64,000 bases of DNA from Agarilytica sp045430285 (GCA_045430285.1 JAILXV010000003.1:186001-250000), one strand, 5' to 3'; positions 26,847 to 36,545 are shown, numbered from the stretch's first letter. Numbers and translations: made by a program. The notes: generated by a model not told the origin, from the letters alone.

Positions 26847-28421
26847 TTAACGTTGAATAATGGCGTTACTTAAACCAGGGGAGTTGGCGGTATTTAAATG
26901 CGCGAAGGGGTTATCGTCTTGCGTAGCTTTTTGTGCAGCGATGGCCTTTGCTGAAGCACGACTTTTCATGCTTGTAGATATAGCAGGGCACGAACCATCT
27001 TCTCGATATTGTAATGCCGCCGCAAATAAAGCTTCTTCTGGGTCATTCAATTCACGACTAAAGTCATCCTCAACCCAGCAACCTGGCACAACAATACCTG
27101 GCGCACTCGGCTGATTCGCAGGAGAAAAGCCATCGGGGTATTCGCCAAAACCTTGCTCATTCACACCTGTGAATTGCACAGAAAAATAGTGCGTACCGCA
27201 ATTGCCTTGAGGCACAAAACCATAGGGCTTGCCGCAGGTGGTGTCGCCAATTAATACGACATTTACGCCAATACCACGCAGACCGTTGATAACAGCTTCA
27301 CTCGCAGAACAGGTCAGAGAGGTAGATAAGATATATACCGTCGACAAGTCTAAAGCTGGTAGGGCCAAACCGCCTGCCAGCGCTGGATCAAACCCCAGAG
27401 TTTCACTCTGAAAAGGGATTTCTTGCCCCGCTGGTTGCTTATCGTTCGAGGCAAAACGGTAAAAGGTGCTGTTAGAAGACGCGTCTCCAGCGATCATATA
27501 GGCAACTTCCCCCGCCATATAGAGTAGGCCCCCAAGGTTGTATCGCATATCCAGGACCAGATCGGTAACACCTGCGTCCACCATGGCTTGAAAGGCGTCT
27601 CTCAAATCCGCTTCCGCTGGCGCAATATGAGAGTTGAAGTGAATATAACCCACATCTCCAGTTGGGGTGCTGACCACGCGTTCAGCCATAACAGGCACCG
27701 CATCGACATTGGCAGAGCTGATTGTGATGGTCACGTTTTCATCCGACCCAGTGGGACGAAATACAAAGGTGTGCTCTTCCCCCACGACACTCGGACCAAT
27801 GCCTTCAATGAGTGTTTCGACATTCCCTCCGTTGATAAAGTCTTCACCATCAACGGAAATTAGAGTCATACCGCGCCTTACACCGCCAATGTCAGCAGGC
27901 GAACCTGGCACAACATCGCGAATATAGGCGTTACGTGGCGCAGAGCCAGATGTGATCACCAAATTCATTCCATAACCAAACACGAGCCCGCTCACGGTTT
28001 GCGTTAAATAATCTTCGGTATTTTGGGTGAAATGAAAATTATCTTTTGGTCGCCCAGATGGCGTTAGTTCCGTTGTTTTTAGCAAGTCAAAATATTGCGC
28101 GGTGCTCGTATAATTGTTTGGGTTCCTGTCCGTGACTTCGTCATACCAAAGATACAGGTCGTTAGTCCAAGAACGTAAAAAGAAGTTTTCTAATGCTGTA
28201 GAGCCCTGCTCATCAGGAAATGGCCGATTCTCATCAAAGGGGTTGGGACCCGTACGGGGTGTTTGACATTGATTTTGATATACAGACGCCTCACAAAACT
28301 GCCCAGCCCTATATGTGTTGCCGAGCAGACAGCTTTCGCCACCGCCGCCGCATGAAGATAGAAATACGACAAGGGCAATCAATGCTGCCTTATGCGCCAA
28401 CCGCGAACTATTACACGTCAT
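26847..28421 (-). CDS. S41 family C-terminal-processing-like peptidase, lipoprotein
   Basis: About 524 residues. From the ATG at 28421 there is a lipoprotein signal ending VVFLSSC (Cys24) with GGGGESC following, so I prefer it over the longer frame from 28481. A PDZ-like segment (PGSPADIGGVRRGMTLISVDG) sits around residues 190-230. The S41 domain shows the Ser of SLTCSASEAV and the Lys of TTCGKPYGF, the Ser-Lys dyad of tail-specific proteases, with DMRYNLGGLL in between. It probably works in the periplasm or at the outer membrane on unfolded or C-terminally exposed substrates. The C-terminus after residue 440 is not conserved in classical CtpA. It is transcribed alone. Confidence 0.88.
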   Translation of the reverse strand: MTCNSSRLAHKAALIALVVFLSSCGGGGESCLLGNTYRAGQFCEASVYQNQCQTPRTGPNPFDENRPFPDEQGSTALENFFLRSWTNDLYLWYDEVTDRNPNNYTSTAQYFDLLKTTELTPSGRPKDNFHFTQNTEDYLTQTVSGLVFGYGMNLVITSGSAPRNAYIRDVVPGSPADIGGVRRGMTLISVDGEDFINGGNVETLIEGIGPSVVGEEHTFVFRPTGSDENVTITISSANVDAVPVMAERVVSTPTGDVGYIHFNSHIAPAEADLRDAFQAMVDAGVTDLVLDMRYNLGGLLYMAGEVAYMIAGDASSNSTFYRFASNDKQPAGQEIPFQSETLGFDPALAGGLALPALDLSTVYILSTSLTCSASEAVINGLRGIGVNVVLIGDTTCGKPYGFVPQGNCGTHYFSVQFTGVNEQGFGEYPDGFSPANQPSAPGIVVPGCWVEDDFSRELNDPEEALFAAALQYREDGSCPAISTSMKSRASAKAIAAQKATQDDNPFAHLNTANSPGLSNAIIQR

Positions 28422-28543
28422 TTTTGTCTCGCACCTATACAATCCACACAACCCGTACACTCTATTCATCCTACCTAACACTTAATCCCATCCTTAGTAA
28501 TCACTTTGCATTCGTTCAGTATAGACTTTTTATTGACCAACCC

Positions 28544-29026
28544 TTATTGGGGTTTGAGAATATCTTGCCACCAGTTGAGGGGCGTTTCGCCATCATTGGG
28601 GTCATACACGTTGCCATACATCCACGCACTTTCGGTTTCTTCGCCAACATGATCGTTAAGGACACTTTCAATCGCATCAAAGCCACAACTGACATGGATG
28701 CTGTAAACCAAGACACGCTCCGTCTCCATTTCTAATTCACCCCCCAATTTTTCAATCAAAGGGGTTAAATCTTCTGATAGCTGCTCGATATCTTCTTTAG
28801 CAAAAACACGAATACACAGATTGCCGGAACGTTTAATTAACTCAAAGGAACGGTCTTCTTTGTTTAACGAAATCTGATCACCTTTTGCAAGCCCTTTGAT
28901 AAAGGCTGGTGCGCGCACTAATACAAAACTGTTCTCATCCGCTTCGACTACCTGTAATCGCTCTGCTACTGGGCTGCCATCTGGTCGGGTGCCCGCGAAC
29001 ATCTCTATCACGCTGATACTGCTCAT
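28544..29026 (-). CDS. DUF4265-like hypothetical protein
   Basis: A 160-residue cytoplasmic protein without signal or membrane segments. The middle part (AFIKGLAKGDQISL, then LCIRVFA) and the C-terminal SAWMYGNVYDPNDGETPLNWW wording resemble the DUF4265 family, whose function I do not know. It is acidic and may have an alpha/beta fold with an ACT-like pattern (IRVFAKEDIEQLSEDLTPLIEKLGG). It is divergent from the M48 peptidase gene, with a 71-base intergenic region. Identification is by motif memory only, so the family call is moderate and the reality of the gene is high. Confidence 0.7.
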   Translation of the reverse strand: MSSISVIEMFAGTRPDGSPVAERLQVVEADENSFVLVRAPAFIKGLAKGDQISLNKEDRSFELIKRSGNLCIRVFAKEDIEQLSEDLTPLIEKLGGELEMETERVLVYSIHVSCGFDAIESVLNDHVGEETESAWMYGNVYDPNDGETPLNWWQDILKPQ

Positions 29027-29097
29027 CTATAACTACCTATCGTATTCTGCTTCCGTTAAAATTATTTGTTCGTTTTATGCATTTTAAGGATTATGCC

Positions 29098-30423
29098 ATG
29101 CGCTTAGTTGTTGTATTGACCTTTACGGTATCGCTTTTTGGGCTTTCTAATTGCGCGGTGAACCCTGTCACAGGCGAACGAGAATTGTCAATCATTTCTC
29201 CTTCGCAAGAAGTCGCGATGGGCACTAAAAACTATATTCCTTACCAGCAACAGCAAGGCGGGCGTTACATTGTCGACCCTGACCTCGGGCGCTACGTCAA
29301 TGAAGTCGGACAAAAGATCGCGAAGCTAAGTGATCGCCCAGGACTCCCCTATGAATTTGTTGTATTAAATAACAGCGTGCCCAATGCATGGGCATTACCT
29401 GGTGGAAAAATTGCCATTAACAGAGGGCTGTTGGTAGAACTTGAGGACGAAGCACAGCTCGCAGCGGTGCTCAGTCATGAGGTCGTTCACGTTGCCGGCA
29501 AACATTCTGTACAGAAAATGCAGCAGGCACAGCTCTTGGGGCTTGGCGTCATGGCAACCGCAATCGCCACAAATGGCAAAGATTACGGGCAAGCCGCAAC
29601 ATTGGGCGCCGGTATTGGGGTCGGCCTGTGGTCAGCGAAATACGGCCGTGACCAAGAACTCCAATCCGATTCGTTTGGCATGGTATACATGGCCAAGGCA
29701 GGATATGACCCAAGCGCTGCCATTGAGCTTCAAGAAACCTTTGTGCGTTTATCTCAGCAAAAAGGCCAAAGCAGCTGGCTGCAAGGCATGTTTGCAAGCC
29801 ATCCACCATCGCAAGAACGTGTCGACAGAAATCGGGCTACAGCGGTAAATATTGCTAATGAATACGGAAATGCAGGTACCGCGACATGGAAACGCAATAC
29901 AACCCGCTTTACCAAAGCGATCTCACAGCTCAAAGAAGACGCAGCTGCATATACTCACCACAATAAAGCCCTTGCTGAGGCCAACAACGACAACTATGAA
30001 GCAGCGCTATCACACCTTGATGACGCCATAAAAATTCAGCCGGAAGAAGCGCTGTTTTACGCGACGCGCGGTCAAATTCTCTTATCGCAAAAATTGGATT
30101 CACGCGCCGCAGCGGCATTCACCAAAACGAAAAACCTCAACCCAGAATATTTTATTGGATATTTAGGACTTGGATTAATTGAAAAGAAGCAAAAACGCTA
30201 TAGCAGCGCCAAACAGAACTTGCTGAAAAGTCAGTCCTTACTCCCGACGCAAACTGCCAGCTATCACTTGGGTGAACTAGAACTTAACAATGGAAATAAA
30301 AAGTTAGCCATTCGATATTTTTCTACGGCCGCGCAACAAGGTGGGGAGTTAGGAGAAAAGGCCAACGAGCACTTACAACGTTTACAGCCCACCCCACCGC
30401 CTTCGGCTCAAACAACACCATAA
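29098..30423 (+). CDS. M48 family zinc metallopeptidase with C-terminal TPR repeats, lipoprotein (LoiP/BepA-like)
   Basis: A 441-residue exported peptidase. I choose the ATG at 29098, which has AAGGA seven bases upstream and gives a lipoprotein signal ending LFGLSNC (Cys19); a start 21 bases earlier is possible. The M48 domain carries HEVVHVAGKHS (HExxH) and the distal glutamate segment ELQSDSFGMVYM. After residue 290 come TPR-like helices (about 295-430: NDNYEAALSHLDDAIKIQPE and following). This layout is that of BepA/YfgC-like periplasmic proteases, which degrade or assist misassembled outer-membrane proteins. The C-terminal tail is proline-rich (PTPPPSAQTTP). It is convergent with a small lipoprotein gene that follows immediately. 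Confidence 0.92.
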   Translation: MRLVVVLTFTVSLFGLSNCAVNPVTGERELSIISPSQEVAMGTKNYIPYQQQQGGRYIVDPDLGRYVNEVGQKIAKLSDRPGLPYEFVVLNNSVPNAWALPGGKIAINRGLLVELEDEAQLAAVLSHEVVHVAGKHSVQKMQQAQLLGLGVMATAIATNGKDYGQAATLGAGIGVGLWSAKYGRDQELQSDSFGMVYMAKAGYDPSAAIELQETFVRLSQQKGQSSWLQGMFASHPPSQERVDRNRATAVNIANEYGNAGTATWKRNTTRFTKAISQLKEDAAAYTHHNKALAEANNDNYEAALSHLDDAIKIQPEEALFYATRGQILLSQKLDSRAAAAFTKTKNLNPEYFIGYLGLGLIEKKQKRYSSAKQNLLKSQSLLPTQTASYHLGELELNNGNKKLAIRYFSTAAQQGGELGEKANEHLQRLQPTPPPSAQTTP

Positions 30424-30648
30424 CTAACAGGCAAAGTTGCCCTCTTTACGGCGGCTTTCACATTCTTTTCGGATATTTTCACACGCGGTCACCTTACCAG
30501 GAGAGGTAGGGTTCCGTTGCACGCATTCATCGCGCTTCGCAGCGAGCTCTTGATTGCTCATGCTGCCCATTCGACTTCCGCAGCCGGAGAACAACAGCGT
30601 AGAAAGTAGCGCGAAGCTTAAGCGTTTTGTCATTTTGGACGGTGTCAT
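30424..30648 (-). CDS. Small cysteine-containing lipoprotein
   Basis: A 74-residue protein with a lipoprotein signal (SFALLSTLLFSGC) and a charged mature part with cysteines spaced like disulfide partners (DECVQRNP, TACENIRKECESRR, FAC). GGTGGAG seven bases before the ATG at 30648 supports the start. The stop codon abuts the stop of the M48 gene on the other strand. I do not recognise a family; an envelope location is predicted from the signal only. Confidence 0.7.
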   Translation of the reverse strand: MTPSKMTKRLSFALLSTLLFSGCGSRMGSMSNQELAAKRDECVQRNPTSPGKVTACENIRKECESRRKEGNFAC

Positions 30649-30814
30649 CGTATCACTCCACCAAGGTTTGGGTGTTTATTTTGAGTGTAGCTTATACGTT
30701 AAAACTCTGAAGAAAATTTTTAATGGGAAAATTAGGTCTAACTCCCATGGGTGACAGCCCGTGAGCACCTACCAACAGAAACATTACATTTGACGCCAAC
30801 TTTCAGTGCAGACA

Positions 30815-30842
30815 TAAAAAAAGGGGCATATGCCCCTTAAAG
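30815..30842 (-). terminator. Rho-independent terminator of the porin gene
   Basis: The palindrome AAGGGGCATATGCCCCTT (30822-30839) is followed by a T-run on the minus strand, right after the porin stop codon. Confidence 0.9.
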
Positions 30843-30868
30843 AAATCGATCAACGAGGGTTTGAAAGC

Positions 30869-31789
30869 TTAGAACTTAAGCTCTACACCTGCGCCTAGGT
30901 AATCTTCATCGATTGCATCACCGTCCGCACCATGCTGCGTATAATACGCAAACACCTTAAGTGGCTTAGATATTTTGTAGTCTGCGCCAATGCTAAGCGT
31001 GTCTCCGCCTTCTGAGCGGATATCAGATTTGCCGTACTGAGCTTTAAGCGCAATCTTATCCAATGTGTATTTAACTGATCCAAAAACGCCATCCTTATCA
31101 TCCCCTGCAACAGGGTCCGAAGATTCATATAGCGCACCCAATTGAATATCCGCGATCGTATATTGAGCTACTAACCGAAATACATCCAGATCTTCAGATA
31201 TACCGCCGTCATTTAAGTTTTGATCTAACGCGGCCGCAAAATAAAGGCCATCTTGCTCAAAGGTCACAGACGCCGAAACGCCATTGCTAACACCATCCGC
31301 TTCGCTAGCAATTACAGCAACGCTGCCGTTAAAGCCTGAAACCGAAGGAGACTGATACGAGACAATATTCTGTGCGCGAGCATCATTGTCAGTAATAACG
31401 TTTTTAATATCGCCTTTTAAGTCACTAAATAAATCAACTTTCTTTTGAGCGACCTTTAATGGAGTATCGAAGTTACCGGCTTTTACTGTACCGAAATTAC
31501 CTTTCAGACCAACAAAGATATTACGTTGACTGAACGTCTGCCCGCTTTTATCACCGTCATCAAACTGTACTTCGAACTCGGCTTGATAAATTGCTTGCAG
31601 GCCGCCATCAACATCATAGGTGCCTTTTAACCCTATGCGGGAAGCATTACTCACCACTTCTGTCGCAGAGGCATCACCCTCATCAGCATTATGAATGGAC
31701 ACATTTGCTTTACCATAAAGGGTGGGTTCAGCGAATGCGGGTAGTGCAACACCAGCAAACATAAGGGTGGTGATAAGTTGCTTTTTCAT
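30869..31789 (-). CDS. Gram-negative porin (outer-membrane general porin family)
   Basis: A 306-residue outer-membrane beta-barrel. From the ATG at 31789 (GGAGAG upstream) the signal peptide ends ALPAFAEP. The mature protein starts TLYGKANVSI, has the porin segments LKGTYDVDGGLQAIYQAEFE and RNIFVGLKGNFGTVKAGNFDTPL, and ends with the aromatic ELKF expected for BAM recognition. Such trimeric porins let small solutes diffuse. The gene lies next to phoU and the pst genes, and a possible Pho box at 31942-31959 suggests phosphate control (inference). A longer open frame to 31858 has no signal-like N-terminus. Confidence 0.9.
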   Translation of the reverse strand: MKKQLITTLMFAGVALPAFAEPTLYGKANVSIHNADEGDASATEVVSNASRIGLKGTYDVDGGLQAIYQAEFEVQFDDGDKSGQTFSQRNIFVGLKGNFGTVKAGNFDTPLKVAQKKVDLFSDLKGDIKNVITDNDARAQNIVSYQSPSVSGFNGSVAVIASEADGVSNGVSASVTFEQDGLYFAAALDQNLNDGGISEDLDVFRLVAQYTIADIQLGALYESSDPVAGDDKDGVFGSVKYTLDKIALKAQYGKSDIRSEGGDTLSIGADYKISKPLKVFAYYTQHGADGDAIDEDYLGAGVELKF

Positions 31790-31941
31790 GATCTCTCCAA
31801 AAATAGTCGATGCAATAGCGGTATATAAAACAACCAAAACATTGAGGTTAGGGGTCAATTATTCGGTTGAAGAAAACACCTGAAATATTTCAATTTGATT
31901 TCTAATTTATTTCAGAATTGCGGCAATAATATGTCTGCAAT

Positions 31942-31959
31942 GTTACATATATATGACAG
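31942..31959 (-). promoter_or_regulatory. Candidate Pho box upstream of the porin
   Basis: On the minus strand CTGTCAT, four bases, ATGTAAC. The first half matches the PhoB repeat exactly; the second half matches four of seven. It lies about 150 bases before the porin start, which is far, so the site is only suggestive. Confidence 0.4.
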
Positions 31960-32129
31960 AAATCTGTTTTACTAAGAAATTTTCGGGATAACGCTGCCCG
32001 CTGCGCGCAAGAGTATTAAGACAAGATGACAGATTTACGAAAAGACTAGATGTATGTGAATATCTGCGCAAAGGAGCGCTTTATGGCACCAAAACAATGG
32101 CGAGAAGGGTTCGTCGTTTAGAACAGCTG

Positions 32130-32152
32130 CGGGGGCCTTAGTACAGGCCCTC
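32130..32152 (-). terminator. Possible terminator after phoU
   Basis: GGGCCT and AGGCCC form a GC-rich hairpin a few bases past the phoU stop. There is no clear T-run, so it may be a stabilising hairpin or a weak terminator. Confidence 0.4.
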
Positions 32153-32157
32153 TGGCT

Positions 32158-32868
32158 TTACTTAGTTTCTAATTGTTTTTCGATATCGCGAATAGAGGTA
32201 TGACGTACATCCATGCCATGCACTAAGTAAATCACATGTTCAGCAATGTTACGCGCATGGTCACCAATACGTTCAAGGGCACGTAAAGTCCATAAGATGT
32301 TAATCACACGAGTAATTTGCCGCGGATCTTCCATCATGTAGGTAATCATTTCTCGGACGGCGGTTTTATATTCAGTATCAATGGCTTTGTCGTCACGCAC
32401 AACACTTATCGCCGCATCGACATCGTAACGCGCAAATGCGTCTAAAGCGGATCTGACGATTTTTTTCACGCCGGTTGCCAAATGTCGCAGCTCAACAAAG
32501 CCCCTAGGCGTTCCACCACCATCGACGTTCAAGGCAATGGCCATCTTCGCTATCTTGTGAGACTCATCGCCCATTCGTTCAAGATCACGAATGGCTTTGC
32601 TGACCACCATCACCAAGCGTAGATCGGATGCAGCTGGCTGGCGACGCGCTAAAACGGACATGCATTCACTATCGATTTTTAATTCGCGTGCGTCTACTTC
32701 GTCTTCAACATTGAGCACTTTCTCGGCTAAGTCACTGCTCGCAGTTTCAATGGCTTCGATGGCGTTTGAAAGCTGCTCTTCAACCAGGCCACCCATTTCA
32801 AGTAGCTCGGTGCGTAAATGCTCTAAATCGGCATTGTATTGCTGTGATATATGCTGATCTAAATTCAT
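32158..32868 (-). CDS. phoU: Phosphate signalling regulator PhoU
   Basis: A 236-residue all-helical cytoplasmic protein with two PhoU repeats. The metal-binding signatures are visible (ERMGDESHKIAK and ERIGDHARNIAEH). PhoU links the PstSCAB transporter to the PhoR kinase and turns down Pho signalling when phosphate is plentiful. The start at 32868 is preferred over 32892 because GAGGTGG lies five bases upstream. It follows pstB by 16 bases as the last gene of pstSCAB-phoU. Length and motifs are normal. Confidence 0.96.
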   Translation of the reverse strand: MNLDQHISQQYNADLEHLRTELLEMGGLVEEQLSNAIEAIETASSDLAEKVLNVEDEVDARELKIDSECMSVLARRQPAASDLRLVMVVSKAIRDLERMGDESHKIAKMAIALNVDGGGTPRGFVELRHLATGVKKIVRSALDAFARYDVDAAISVVRDDKAIDTEYKTAVREMITYMMEDPRQITRVINILWTLRALERIGDHARNIAEHVIYLVHGMDVRHTSIRDIEKQLETK

Positions 32869-32884
32869 GGTATCCACCTCGTAA

Positions 32885-33718
32885 TTAACCAAAACGGCCG
32901 GTAATGTAAGATTCTGTCAGCTCGTGACTTGGGTTGGTAAACACCAATTTTGTGTCATTCACTTCGATCAATTTACCTAAATGAAAATAGGCGGTTCGAT
33001 CAGAGACACGTGCGGCCTGCTGCATAGAATGCGTCACAATAGCGATCGTGTAGTTTTCACTTAATTCTGCTATCAACTCTTCTATTCTAGCAGTCGCAAT
33101 AGGATCAAGTGCAGAACAAGGCTCATCCATCAAAATAACTTCTGGGCTTACGGCAATGGTCCGTGCAATACATAGACGCTGCTGCTGCCCACCGGATAAG
33201 CCTGTACCAGGTTGATGCAAGCGGTCTTTTACCTCATTCCATAAACCAGCTTTACGTAAACTGGTTTCCACAACTTCGTCCATTTCGGAACGACGCGATA
33301 CCAAACCGTGGATACGTGGGCCATAAATAACGTTTTCGTAAATCGTTTTAGGAAATGGGTTGGGCTTCTGAAACACCATACCGACACGCGCACGTAACGG
33401 TACAACATCCATTTTTTTATCGCACACATTTTCGTCATCGATATTGATTTCACCCGTAACGCGACAACTTTCAATGGTATCGTTCATACGGTTAATACAG
33501 CGTAAAAATGTCGATTTACCACAACCGGATGGACCAATCATCGCTATCACTTCATTCTTTGCGATATCTAAATTAACATCGAATACTGCCTGTTTATCAC
33601 CATAAAACACATCAACACCACGTACCGCGATCTTCGGATCGTCACACATCGGGACGCCCATCGTTGTATAGCGGCCGTCGTCGTTGTCGACATTTAGATC
33701 TAAAGGGGCATCATTCAT
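32885..33718 (-). CDS. pstB: Phosphate ABC transporter ATP-binding protein PstB
   Basis: A 277-residue ATPase that powers phosphate import. Motifs are Walker A GPSGCGKST, the Q-loop FQKPNPFP, signature LSGGQQQRLC, Walker B VILMDEPCSALD and the switch histidine VTHSMQQ. QKPNPFP and MDEPCSALDP are typical of PstB. It carries an N-terminal extension of about 25 residues (PLDLNVDNDDGRYTTMGV) before the domain. It sits between pstA (73 bases upstream) and phoU. Confidence 0.97.
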   Translation of the reverse strand: MNDAPLDLNVDNDDGRYTTMGVPMCDDPKIAVRGVDVFYGDKQAVFDVNLDIAKNEVIAMIGPSGCGKSTFLRCINRMNDTIESCRVTGEINIDDENVCDKKMDVVPLRARVGMVFQKPNPFPKTIYENVIYGPRIHGLVSRRSEMDEVVETSLRKAGLWNEVKDRLHQPGTGLSGGQQQRLCIARTIAVSPEVILMDEPCSALDPIATARIEELIAELSENYTIAIVTHSMQQAARVSDRTAYFHLGKLIEVNDTKLVFTNPSHELTESYITGRFG

Positions 33719-33791
33719 ATTTCACTCTTTAATTAACAAGTTCACGACCGCTAAGCGCTACAGCAACGGTCGGATAGGTTAATAATAATTG

Positions 33792-35078
33792 TTACCAACG
33801 GCGTTCTAATCGTTTTCGCATCCAGATGGCAAGACCATTCATGACCAACAAGAAAGCGAGTAAGACCATAATCGCAGCGGATGTTTTTTCAACAAACGCG
33901 CGTTCTGGGCTATCCGCCCATAAGAAAATTTGTACAGGTAAGACGGTGGCTGGATCTGTCACTGCACCAGGAACATCCACAATAAAGGCGACCATACCAA
34001 TCATCAACAACGGCGCCGTTTCACCTAAAGCCTGGGCCATACCTAAAATTGCACCCGTTAACATGCCTGGCATAGCCAAGGGCAAAACGTGGTGCAATAT
34101 CATCTGCATTTTTGATGCGCCCATACCCAACGCCGCTTGCCGAATAGACGGTGGCACCGCCTTTATCGCCGCACGGCTAGAAATAATAATCGTGGGCAGT
34201 GTCATTAGCGTTAACACCAAACCACCCACTAGAGGTATGGAGCGCGGCATCTCAAAGAAGTTTAAGAAAATTGCCAGACCTAACAAACCAAAAATAACGG
34301 AGGGTACGGCCGCTAAGTTATTAATATTCACTTCAATAAAATCAGTAAAGCGATTGCTCTTAGCATATTCTTCCAGGTAAACCGCAGCCGCAACACCGAT
34401 GGGAAAAGATAGGATCAATGTCACTAAAAGTGTTAGAAGACTGCCCAATATCGCGCCCAGAATCCCCGCTTGCTCTGGCTCTGCCGAATCGCCGGAGGTG
34501 AAAAACGCAGTATTAAAATACGTTACTAGCGCATCGTCATCGATAAATTCCTGAATCCACTTCACTTGTTTATCTTTAAGTCGACCAAGAAAAGGGTCAC
34601 CGGCTTTCACGCTCTTAAAGTAAGTGTCGATGTCGTCATCCGCCACCAACCATAACGTTTTTGTCTGACCCAACAGTTCAGGGTCTTGGGATAACATATG
34701 ACGTAGGTCATAACCCGCACCAACACTCACAAAACTATAAAGGTCGCGTTTATCTCGGCGTTTTTTCACATCAGGGAAACGTGCCAAAAGCGCCTTACGA
34801 ATGGCCCCTTGATAATTCGCCAACCGTAGTTGCTCGTCATCTTTGACTTCAGAGATACCCAATACATCAGGATCAAAAGCAATCTCTAATTGAATATGTG
34901 TTTGCTGAAATGCACCAATACCATTGCTGATCACCTCGTAAAACAAACCCACAAGCGCCAACATACCAACGGCAATCGACGCAACACCAAAAGCGCGGAA
35001 ACGCTTCTCCGCACGATAACGTTTCTTTAAACTTTTTTGAACCAGCGCCGCGGTGGTTGAAGAATTCATTTTAGTCAT
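33792..35078 (-). CDS. pstA: Phosphate ABC transporter permease PstA (long form)
   Basis: A 428-residue inner-membrane permease. After the first helix (about 27-50) comes an extended soluble periplasmic part to about residue 190. Then come the usual five helices and the EAA loop (AALGMGASKMQMILHHVLPLAMPG). Classic PstA is near 290 residues; this longer form occurs in marine gammaproteobacteria in my memory. Its start overlaps the end of pstC by eight bases, so translation is coupled. Confidence 0.94.
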   Translation of the reverse strand: MTKMNSSTTAALVQKSLKKRYRAEKRFRAFGVASIAVGMLALVGLFYEVISNGIGAFQQTHIQLEIAFDPDVLGISEVKDDEQLRLANYQGAIRKALLARFPDVKKRRDKRDLYSFVSVGAGYDLRHMLSQDPELLGQTKTLWLVADDDIDTYFKSVKAGDPFLGRLKDKQVKWIQEFIDDDALVTYFNTAFFTSGDSAEPEQAGILGAILGSLLTLLVTLILSFPIGVAAAVYLEEYAKSNRFTDFIEVNINNLAAVPSVIFGLLGLAIFLNFFEMPRSIPLVGGLVLTLMTLPTIIISSRAAIKAVPPSIRQAALGMGASKMQMILHHVLPLAMPGMLTGAILGMAQALGETAPLLMIGMVAFIVDVPGAVTDPATVLPVQIFLWADSPERAFVEKTSAAIMVLLAFLLVMNGLAIWMRKRLERRW

Positions 35079-36468
35079 ATTGCTCTCGATATTTTTTCAC
35101 CACATGCAGCGACACATAATTTAGCGACAGGGTGACGACAAATAACATAAGCCCTAGCGCAAATGCGGCTAGCGTTTTGGGGCTATCAAACTCTTGGTCG
35201 CCTACCAGTAACGTCACGATCTGTACTGTAACGGTGGTAACCGAATCTAAGGGGTTCGCCGTAAGCTTCGCGGCGAGACCAGCAGCCATCACCACAATCA
35301 TCGTTTCGCCAATGGCTCTTGATACTGCCAATAAAATACTACTCACAATCCCAGGTAACGCCGCGGGAATCACCACCTTTTTCACGACTTCGGATTGAGT
35401 AGAACCAAGACCAAGCGCACCATCACGCAGCGATTGCGGCACTGCGTTAATCACATCATCAGACAGGGAAGACACGAAAGGAATGATCATCACCCCCATC
35501 ATTAAACCTGCGGCCAAGGCGCTTTCAGAAGTCACGCGGATATATTCATCCAGCCCCACCATCACGGCAAAATCACGGATAAAAGGCGCCACCGTCAAGG
35601 CAGCAATAAAACCATATACAACAGTAGGAATACCCGCCAAGACTTCCAGTGCTGGTTTAATATATGAGCGCGCTTTTTTGGGCGCGTATTCAGATAGATA
35701 AATCGCTGACATCAAACCCGTCGGCACAGCCACGATCATGGCGATCAACGCTATCAGTAAGGTACCGGCAAACAAGGGCACAGCACCGAAGCTGCTTTCA
35801 CCTGTGACTTGGTCTTTGCGAAGCGCTGATTGAGGGCTCCACTCAAGCCCGAACAAAAACTCGGTAAGCGGCACCGATTGGAAGAATCTTAAGGATTCAG
35901 CCAGTACCGACAAGACGATACCGACGGTGGTCAAGATCGCGATACAGGCACATGCTAGAAGCGCATTCTTGAAGACCACTTCAACTTTTAAGCGCGCTTT
36001 CATTTGCGGATGAATTTTTATCCATACGATCGCAGCAATCACAACCATAGATAACAAAACCAGTACACTCATCAACCACTGGCTCTTTTGCTCCAGGGCA
36101 ATCACCTGCTCAGCGGCCTGCAGAATAAAGGGTGGCGCATCACCAATGTGTTGGCCATACGCTACGTTGTATACCTTATTTAGCACCAGGCTCAGTTCAT
36201 TGCTGCCCAAATGACGCACATCAGCAGGTAGCTGCTGGATCATGATGAACTCTATAAACTCAGACTGAAAAATAGTCCACAAGCCAAGTAGAAACAACGC
36301 GGGAATCCCAGACCAAAGCGCTGTTAACATCCCATAATAAAAGGGCAGCGAGTTGAGTTTAGATTTACCACCAACAGCTTCGGCCAGCGCGAGCGATCGC
36401 CCGCGGCCAAGAACATATACAGCCCCCAACAACGTGGCCATAAATACCAATAAAACAGACGTATCCAT
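35071..36468 (-). CDS. pstC: Phosphate ABC transporter permease PstC (long form)
   Basis: A 465-residue inner-membrane permease. The EAA loop is visible (GALGLGSTQSEVVKKVVIPAALPG), as is the PstC segment SLSDDVINAVPQSLRDGALG. The N-terminal third has extra helices and a soluble insertion (about 60-140) absent from short PstC (about 315 residues); pstA is also long, so the two may have extended together. It follows pstS after 233 bases that hold a strong hairpin. Confidence 0.94.
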   Translation of the reverse strand: MDTSVLLVFMATLLGAVYVLGRGRSLALAEAVGGKSKLNSLPFYYGMLTALWSGIPALFLLGLWTIFQSEFIEFIMIQQLPADVRHLGSNELSLVLNKVYNVAYGQHIGDAPPFILQAAEQVIALEQKSQWLMSVLVLLSMVVIAAIVWIKIHPQMKARLKVEVVFKNALLACACIAILTTVGIVLSVLAESLRFFQSVPLTEFLFGLEWSPQSALRKDQVTGESSFGAVPLFAGTLLIALIAMIVAVPTGLMSAIYLSEYAPKKARSYIKPALEVLAGIPTVVYGFIAALTVAPFIRDFAVMVGLDEYIRVTSESALAAGLMMGVMIIPFVSSLSDDVINAVPQSLRDGALGLGSTQSEVVKKVVIPAALPGIVSSILLAVSRAIGETMIVVMAAGLAAKLTANPLDSVTTVTVQIVTLLVGDQEFDSPKTLAAFALGLMLFVVTLSLNYVSLHVVKKYREQYD

Positions 36469-36545
36469 AGTTACCTTGAGCTAGCAGTTACCTTGAGCCA
36501 GTTAACACCAGCCAAACATCACTAAATGTTTATATGATTTACAAA

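Larger units (their letters stand above)
31790..32157. other. Intergenic region between porin and phoU
   Basis: About 370 bases. It contains the porin leader and promoter, a possible Pho box (31942-31959), and a GC-rich hairpin near 32130-32152 just after the phoU stop. No gene was recognised; one short open stretch near 32080 has no ribosome-binding site. Confidence 0.6.
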
